Shown here one piece after another: positions 57,431 through 64,000 of a stretch of DNA of 64,000 bases. Positions within the stretch are counted from its first letter, which is position 1, and each line of letters starts with the position of its first letter. The DNA is from Anolis sagrei. Lineage: Eukaryota; Chordata; Lepidosauria; Squamata; Anolidae. Below the pieces are notes generated by a model. It saw only the letters and a list, made by a program, of their open reading frames with translations. It was not told the origin of the DNA and ran no database searches. Made by a program: the position numbers and the translations under genes. Location of the stretch: positions 145,892,866-145,956,865 of the forward strand of contig NC_090023.1 of assembly GCF_037176765.1 (NCBI RefSeq). Direction: 5' to 3'.

Positions 57431-57770
57431 GCTAGACAGAACAATTTCTCCAATGGCATAGGGCGTAGATACCTTGTGATAATGTAGCATGTCTCCTTAA
57501 GAGCCACATCCACTGTTTTAACGTCAGATGGATTCCATGTTGCACATGTGTATTCAGCAGCAGAGTAGCAAAGTGCAAGGGCATGTGGCATGGAAGGCTG
57601 GAAACTTGTGCAATATCATCTGGAGGAGGAGATAATTCTCACCCATCAAGTGACAGTTGGAAAAGACACTTTGCCATGCCATTTCTCTGAAAGGCTGTTG
57701 CGTGATGTTGCTGCAGGGAGGTCACAGGGAGAGGAAGGCCCTCATGATATCCTGCCCTCAAGTTTTTGGT
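57431..57770. other. Intergenic, probable old LINE remains
   Basis: It has no clear family; the stretch between a CR1 end and a SINE resembles degraded coding sequence but I cannot place it. Confidence 0.3.
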
Positions 57771-57774
57771 TTTT

Positions 57775-58028
57775 GGGGGTTTTTTTAATGTCAGATGCAA
57801 CTTGAGAAATTGCAAGTCACTTCTGGTGTGATAGAATTTGCCACCTGCAGGGATGTTGCCCAGGATGACTGATATTTTACCATCCTTGTGGGAAGCTTCT
57901 CTCATTGTCCCCGCATGGGGAGCTGGAGCTGACAGAGGGAGCTCATCCCACTCTCCCCGGATATGAACCTCCAACCTGTTGGTTTTCAGTCCTGCTGGCA
58001 CAAGGGTTTAACCCATTGCGCCACCAGG
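57775..58028 (-). repeat. tRNA-derived SINE (type A), near full length
   Basis: The complement of the 17957 element: GCAACTTGAGAAATTGCAAG, CTCATTGTCCCCGCATGGGG, GGTTTAACCCATTGCGCCAC. Confidence 0.88.
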
Positions 58029-58037
58029 TTTTGTTTT

Positions 58038-58143
58038 GTTTTACGTGTCAGGAGCTACTTGAGAAACTGTTAAGTCACTTCTGTTGTAAGAGAATTGGCC
58101 ATCTGCAAGGACGTTGTCCAGGGGACGCCCGGATATTTTGAGG
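58038..58143 (-). repeat. tRNA-derived SINE (type A), 3' fragment
   Basis: CTACTTGAGAAACTGTTAAG, AGAGAATTGGCCATCTGCAA, GGGGACGCCCGGAT. It ends where the telomere-like element begins. Confidence 0.8.
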
Positions 58144-58144
58144 T

Positions 58145-58620
58145 AATAGTATGATAGCTGGGTCCAGAAGCTCCGAGTGTTACGGAGAAGCCGCAAAGGC
58201 AGCTGTGAATAAGGGAAGAGAGTTGGCGGATTGAGAGCGGAGAGAGAGCAAAGGAAGGATAAAAAGGAGGAGACGCTTAGGGTAAGAGGGCAAGGTTTAG
58301 GTTTTGGGTTACGGTTAGAGTAAGAGTTAGGGGTTATGGTTAGAGTAAGGTTTAGAGTTAGGGTAAGGTTTAGGGTTTGGGTTAGCATAAGGGTTAGGGT
58401 AAGGTTTAGGGTTTGGGTTAGAGTAAGGGGTTAGGTAAGGGGTTAGGCTTAGGCTTATGGTACGGTTTAGGGCTAGGGTAAGGGTTAGGGTTTCACCATT
58501 AAAGAACTCTTACATTCCTTCAATATTATCTGTCTTCGGTCTCGCACAAACAGTGCTCCCGAAGGAGCAATGCGGCATCTCTGAAACGCTAGGAGGTTCC
58601 AGACCCAGCTATCATACTAT
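58145..58620. mobile_element. Element with inverted ends carrying a telomere-like array
   Basis: The left end ATAGTATGATAGCTGGGTC (about 58146) and the right end GACCCAGCTATCATACTAT (about 58600-58618) are inverted complements. Behind them GAAGCTCCGAGTGTTACGGA and its partner on the right are also similar. Inside lie a purine-rich part, a degenerate TTAGGG array and a short unique part (GTCTTCGGTCTCGCACAAAC). No coding sequence was found. Family unknown. Confidence 0.6.
58278..58495 (+). repeat. Degenerate telomere-like (TTAGGG) array
   Basis: TTAGGG, GTTAGGGT, TTTAGGG and TTTGGGTTA units recur throughout; many are one base off or one base long. A pure vertebrate telomere array would be perfect TTAGGG, so this is either an old interstitial telomeric sequence or a look-alike minisatellite. 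Confidence 0.8.
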
Positions 58621-58705
58621 TTATTTATTTATTTAATGACATTTATATGCCACCATCTCACACCAAGGAGGACTCAGAGTAGCTTACAAGATGTATTTAC
58701 ATACA
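58618..58705 (-). repeat. LINE-type 3' tail
   Basis: Reversed (AAAT)n, then ACATTTATATGCCACCATCT and ACTCAGAGTAGCTTACAAG. Confidence 0.8.
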
Positions 58706-58711
58706 TATATA

Positions 58712-58912
58712 TGAAGAAGGACAATTATATGTTGCAAGTTCCAGAGTAGGCAAACCAGACACTCTCCACATCAACACTGACAAAGAAACAAGAAATACTG
58801 TTTACCCACAAGCAGAAAAAAATTACATATATCAGAAATAATCACTTTCTCATTACTTTATTTTCCAGATCACCAGATTAGGTCACAGCAATGCATGGCA
58901 GGGGACAGCTAG
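58712..58912 (+). mobile_element. Helitron 3' end
   Basis: CACTCTCCACATCAACACTG, GGTCACAGCAATGCATGGCA and GGGGACAGCTAG before a T. It is 5' truncated, joined to the LINE tail. Confidence 0.8.
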
Positions 58913-59054
58913 TTTTTATATTATTAGTATAGTACAATATCAGTATTATATATTATTATATTGTACTATACCATTATATTGTAATATTATTAGTAATGTT
59001 ACATGTAATCTAAAATATATAATTATAATATATTATTAGCAGTATTATATTGTA
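58913..59054. other. AT-rich spacer between two Helitron ends
   Basis: Degenerate TATTATA repeats. Two Helitron 3' ends point at each other across it. Confidence 0.6.
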
Positions 59055-59910
59055 CTAGCGGTCCCCTGCCACGCGTTGCTGTGGCCCAGTCTGTTTGATA
59101 TGGAAAACAAAGTAAGGAGAAAGTGTTGGTTTCTAATATATGTAATTTCTTGATGCTTGTGGGTAAACAGTATTTCTTGTTGTTTCTTTGTCAGTGTTGA
59201 TGTGGAGAGTGTCTGGTTTGCCTACTCTGGAATATGCAGCATATCATAGTCCTTCTTTAAGGGACTCTTTCAAATCTGTGATACTATATCTGTGTGTGTG
59301 AGAGAGAATCATATCTATCGATCTATATTTATGACTGGATGGCTCTTTGTCAGGAGGGCTAAGATTACATTTTCTTGCCCTGGTGAAGAGAGTTGGACTG
59401 GATGGCCTTAAGTATTTTCTGTTGGTCATGGGGGTTCTGTGTGGGAAGTTTGCCCCATTTCTGTCGTTTGTGGGTTTCAAAATGCTCTTTAATTGTAGTG
59501 AACTATAAATTCCAGTAACTACAAATCCCAAATGTCAAGGTCTATTTCCTCCAAACTCCATCTGTGTTCATATTTGGGCATATGGAATATTCGTGCCAAG
59601 TTTGGTCCAGATCCATCATTGTTTGAGTCCACAGTGCTCTCTAGATGTGGGTGAACTATAATTCCCAAACTCAAGGTCAATGTCCACCAAACCTTTCCAG
59701 TTTTTTCTGTTGGTCATGGGAGCCCTGTGTGCTAAGTTTGGCCCAATTCCATCATTGGTGGAGTTCAGAATGCTCTTTGATTGTACGTAAACTATAAATC
59801 TCAGCAACGACAATTCCCAAATGACAAAATCATTTTTTTTTAGTGGAGGACATAAATTGGACTGTTGGGTGTCTTGTGTCCAAATTTGGTGTCAATTCCC
59901 CCAGTGGATT
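59055..59910 (-). mobile_element. Helitron (-), 5' truncated
   Basis: On the - strand it ends CCACAGCAACGCGTGG, then GGGGACCGCTAG before a T (59054). The interior repeats the modules of the 54005-55813 copy in the same order. The TC start is not seen; similarity stops near 59910. Confidence 0.8.
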
Positions 59911-62260
59911 TTGAGTTCTGATGGTAGCACAAACGAACTGCTCTTTCCTTGTATTCACTTGTATAGTCTTGGAAGCCTGGGAAATAGGACATAGGCTAGT
60001 GAGTGCAGCCACTATGTCTAATTTTCTGTACAGAGTTGTCCATACCTCCTCCTTATGCACAGTGTGCATGCATTATGCACATGACATGTGCACCAAGAGC
60101 TCTTATTTCTTTAAAATGGATTTTCCTGTTTTTAACAAATTGCCTAGTGTTGACCGGTTAAAAACTGAAAATTTAGGACATTTTATAGAAATGTGTAATA
60201 TGAAACTGGTACTGACTTTTTATTTATTTATTTCTGAGCAAGTGTGTGTTGTATCTGATCTGGCTCCACTGCAGTTGCTTATCCCATTAAACCAAACGCA
60301 GACTATTGCATTGGGAGCAGAAGTCTATTTTCATCTCCATGTTGCCGCAAGGCACCCAAAAGTGACATTATATCACTTCAGAAATTTGTCTAGACTAGTT
60401 TGAGTCCTGAGTGAATGCAGCCCCTGCATTAAACCTGTTCGCATTTATTTTTTAATGAATGTGCATATGGATAGAGGCTGAATGTTCTCCTAGAAGAGCA
60501 ACATTACGCCATCTAAATGCATAGTACATAGAATATATTTGTTATTTTAGCTTGTAAAAAGAAGTCGCTGTATATTCCTTTATATGCTTTTGTGCACAAT
60601 TTCCATGTATATCTTCTACATTTTCTGCTATAAAGAAAAGCAAATATTTGAAAACATTTGGAACACAACATTGCACTTCTGCTCTGTGATGTATCAACTA
60701 CATTGGCTAATTGGCAGTTCTCTTAAGGGAATAGATGTTGACAGGAGTATAATGGATGTTATATCATATATTGCTTGATGCCAGAAGAATACCAAGAATG
60801 AACAAGCTGCAAATTGTAGTTACATCTTGATGTTCAAGGGTCATCAAGGTACCAAATAAATGTCAAGACAACTTAACATGGTTATCTGACATCCTGTCTA
60901 GCTTTTCATAATATACTCAATTAATAAAAAGACACAAAACTAATATAATTATACAGATTAGATTTAGACATGCAGACCTCAGAAAGTTGAAAGTTCACAA
61001 GCCTTGTTTCCATCTATATTAAAATACAGTGTCAAAACCTAATCCAAATTGATGTCAAAACCCAGGGCATTGTAAGCAGTCTACATAAATTACACTATCA
61101 AGGCTTCAAGGACTGTGAATTATATTCATATGAACACTTTTTAACAATCTGCTTTCACAATTCTATTTTAAGAGAATTAAATAAATACATTTGAACCTAG
61201 AGGCTGCTACTGAAATTGGCAATAGAAATTCCTTACGATCCCTCAATTTTGTAATGTGAGCAGATGACTAACAGAACTCGGACTGGGGCCAAGAAGGCAT
61301 CAACGTAATAATTTACAGATGCTGTGCGCTTTAAATCAGTGCTCTGGAAGCGAGTTCCTCAAGGCAATAGGAAGTGGGTGACGATATGTGTATGTGCACA
61401 GGCACAATCACATGCAGATAGAATCTGTCTTGGACACTTCCGCTAAGATCGTATCCTTTCAGTTTTCAGCAGAAAATTCTAGCTTGCCTTGCCAGCCCCC
61501 ACCACTCACACAAACCACAGACTCTAATGCATTAAGTGGACACGCAGGATTTAGTACACTATCAGCTTAACATGAATCTTCTGACTGTCAAATAGGAATA
61601 ACACATAGTCTGTGATTCTGAGGATAAAGAAAACAGTAGTTTCACTTTGTTTTTGAAGAGCACCAAGATGCTGAAAGATTATGTTTAACATAAAGATTAT
61701 TGTTAAACATGCAACAATTCTATTGGAAGAAGCAGTTAGTGTCTTTATTTTTTCACTTTATCTTGGGAACAGGACTTATTTACTTGGCATTATATTCACC
61801 AGATGCACAGAAGTGCCAAATATATTTTTCTATTGTGGCTGAATAAAATCCTTCATCACCAAGGCCTTTCCTAGGGATGCAAACAGGAGGGGGCTACCAT
61901 ATTCCTATTTTGGGGGCTTTCAGGGATCTGGTTGGCTACCATGGGAATGCACCTGATCCTGCAGGGTTCTGCTTGCCATTCCCAAAAATGAAAATGCAAT
62001 TGATAGTGTTTGCATATAGGTCAAAGACTTGAACACAGCCTTCCTTAAAATTACATCTATTTTTTTTTTTTTTGAAAAAGAGGGGAGCCCTGCCCCTTAG
62101 GGAGCTGCTAGTTAAAGAGAGAAGCCTCAAAACGATCAGCAACATTAACAGTAAATCTTGTTCCCTTCTTTAAAGGGCAGAAAAATATTTTGTAGCTTGA
62201 GCTAAAGGAAGATCTTTAACATCACAACGACAACCAACCTTCAACATAATGAATTTCACA
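59911..62260. other. Intergenic, nothing recognised
   Basis: About 2.3 kb of AT-rich, repeat-poor sequence. The 160-codon open frame at 59921-60403 shows no known family or splice support. A T run lies at about 62061-62072 downstream of a short G/A-rich patch. Confidence 0.4.
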
Positions 62261-62264
62261 GTAT

Positions 62265-62525
62265 GAATATTAGCTTGCTGAGATCTTTCCAACAAGCATG
62301 TAAAGTACATCTCTTCTGGCAGGCCTACCCAATAACTTTTCATCATGAATTTTCAACATGCATCTTGTGTTCACTATATTTTAACCTTTGTTCTGTGTAT
62401 TTTAGTAAGTATTTTCTAGAAATGTGTTTTAGTAGTGTTTTATATAATGGTTATGATTATGTGTTTTAACTAAGTTGTAACTTGCATCAAGCCACGAGGA
62501 GTAAGAAATAATAATAATAATAATA

Positions 62526-62557
<32 letters not shown>
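62265..62557 (+). repeat. LINE-type 3' end with (AAT/ATT)n
   Basis: TTCTGGCAGGCCTACCCAAT, then TTTTAACTAAGTTGTAACTT, CAAGCCACGAGGAGTAAGAA and the (AAT)n/(ATT)n run; a decayed L2-like end. Confidence 0.6.
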
Positions 62558-62558
<1 letters not shown>

Positions 62559-62889
62559 ATGAAGGTATTATCCTTATTCTGCAGATGGGGTACTACTCAA
62601 AGGAGAGTCAAATCAGGATAATTTGTAATATAACAAATAAAATGTATAGCCTGCCCTCTTCTGGCTAGAAGGCAACATTACATTAGAAGCCTTTCACTGT
62701 ATTTCAGATTACTCTTTTAACTAAGGAGAACTCAAAATATAAACAAATATATAGCCTTCCAATAAATTATAGATGAATTCTGCAACATGCTTTCCATATT
62801 ATCCTATATGCACTTTGCTACAAAAATTGCAAAGCTTTAGCCTTAATTCAAAGAAGATAAACACTCATATTAAGCAAAACCACAAAACA

Positions 62890-64000
62890 AGAGTCATTGT
62901 GTACAAAATAATTTATTACAGCATTATACTGGTTGGCATTATTTTACAGTGAGCTTTCTTTCAACTACTGATTCTAAGCAGATGACAAAGGAGGCTATGT
63001 CGATGAGAACAATCTGTCTTGAGAAATGTCCCTTCTTGCATTTTGCATAGGGCCTAAGTAGTTATTACTTTAATAGTTATCTTAACCTTAAAATGCAAAC
63101 TGGTTTCATTATTTCCCAGAAAATGAATTTTCTGTACAAGCCACAGTGTAGTTTAAGTTTTGTTTGCAGCTTATATAAAGTTGTAATGAATATCTATTTA
63201 TGTTCTGAAGTAAGACATTTCAGACAGTTGAATTCAAAACTGGATATGCTGTATATGTAATGCATTCATGTCGATGCACCAAAATACAAAGAAAAATATT
63301 AACTGTGATTTGTAGTCACACTGGTTGTGCTCACTTTCATTTATTTAAGTACACCTTAAATGCTAATTGCTTTGTGTAACATAAAGCAATGACATTTTAG
63401 CAAAACTTGAAACACAAGTTCACTTCTTGAGTTTTAAAGGTCGGGATTGTAAACAGAATACATTATGCAGATAGGATAGTCTATCCTTCTATATTTTTCA
63501 GTTTTCAAGTAGAATAATGTTTCAAAATGAAGAGATCGTAAAGAAACAGGTATTTAAACAGTTACATTGGGCATTCATCATTTTACAGTATTTATTAAAT
63601 TGTTTGAATGAATAGCTATAGGGAAAAAGAGGTTAACTGCTTAAAAAATTAAAAACACAAACAAACTTTTCAAATTGATTCCGCACTCTTTTCATATAAC
63701 ACTTGAACTGGCAGAAAATTGCCATCTTCGATGATCAAGATTTGTGCTTTGAAACAAACATCTTTTTAAAAAAGCTGAAAATAGTAGACAAGACATGCAG
63801 CAATATATCCATCCTAATTTACCAACCTTGCTCATCTGATATGTTTTGTAAGAAATGGCTGCTTTTTCTATGTAACATTTATTTATGTGAATAGTCGATC
63901 TCCAGTGTCCATGATTTAGGATAGAAATATTCATAACTGTACAGTATAAACATCCCCAGTATTACTCAGAGAATAGGTGTTTACATAAATAGTTGCAGCT
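62890..64000 (-). other. Possible 3' UTR of a - strand gene entering from the right (NAA16 by synteny)
   Basis: The stretch is AT-rich and free of recognisable repeats for 1.1 kb, unlike the rest of the flank. Two - strand AATAAA signals are present (TTTATT on + at 62912-62917 and 63878-63883). In mammals NAA16 lies beyond RGCC in this orientation with its 3' end nearest. No coding sequence is in view, so this is inference. Confidence 0.25.

Noticed and set aside
59921-60403. 160-codon open frame on the + strand
   Set aside because: Starts next to a Helitron end, shows no domain, and codon use looks random.
1-64000. LTR retrovirus or Polinton copy
   Set aside because: No paired LTRs, gag, pol protease/integrase, envelope or capsid-like sequence was recognised. 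All reverse-transcriptase sequence seen is of LINE or Penelope type.

Overview
This is a stretch of squamate (lizard) nuclear DNA, most likely from an iguanian such as an anole or a relative. The mix of repeats points there: 5S-rRNA-derived SINEs, two tRNA-derived SINE families, CR1, L2-like and BovB LINEs, Penelope-like elements, Helitrons, and hAT elements with the ends of the SPIN and OC1 families. The species cannot be fixed from sequence alone. There is no bacterial-type content, no CRISPR and no rRNA or tRNA gene, and I recognised no LTR retrovirus.

Two host genes are supported, converging tail to tail. The last five coding exons of VWA8 lie on the + strand (3970-14927, poly(A) signal at 15227). 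The whole of RGCC lies on the - strand in five coding exons (ATG at 53353, stop at 30968, poly(A) signal near 30645), with a GC-rich, TATA-less promoter region at about 53.05-53.70 kb. All splice junctions follow GT/AG and the reading phase is kept through both genes. VWA8 next to RGCC in convergent orientation is the order known in mammals, which supports both calls. By that synteny the next gene to the right should be NAA16 on the - strand; the repeat-poor, AT-rich last 1.1 kb with two - strand poly(A) signals could be its 3' UTR, but no coding sequence is visible.

Region by region: 1-15.3 kb is VWA8 introns and 3' end, loaded with LINE, SINE, Penelope-like, SPIN and Helitron insertions. 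15.3-30.6 kb is the gap between the genes, with BovB, L2-like, mariner and CR1 copies and a second copy (about 19.47-24.13 kb) of a segment also present at 1.46-6.17 kb. 30.6-53.4 kb is RGCC; its introns 1 to 4 contain long repeat-poor stretches (32.8-35.6, 36.2-39.6 and 39.8-42.4 kb) and, near the promoter, a dense nest of insertions at 48-53 kb. 53.8-59.9 kb is mostly Helitron material plus a degenerate telomere-like array at 58.28-58.50 kb. 60-64 kb is mostly unannotated.

The most interesting structures are: the old direct duplication spanning a VWA8 exon region; a single SINE split into four pieces by three insertions; a GC-rich element with a 300-bp palindrome inside RGCC intron 1; two different hAT elements inserted at the same 8-bp site of two tRNA-SINE copies; a sequence module shared by a SPIN-type hAT and Helitrons; the telomere-like array bounded by inverted ends; and the loss of the known CDK1 T-P site in RGCC. 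No wholly new gene system is evident; the novelty is in genome structure.
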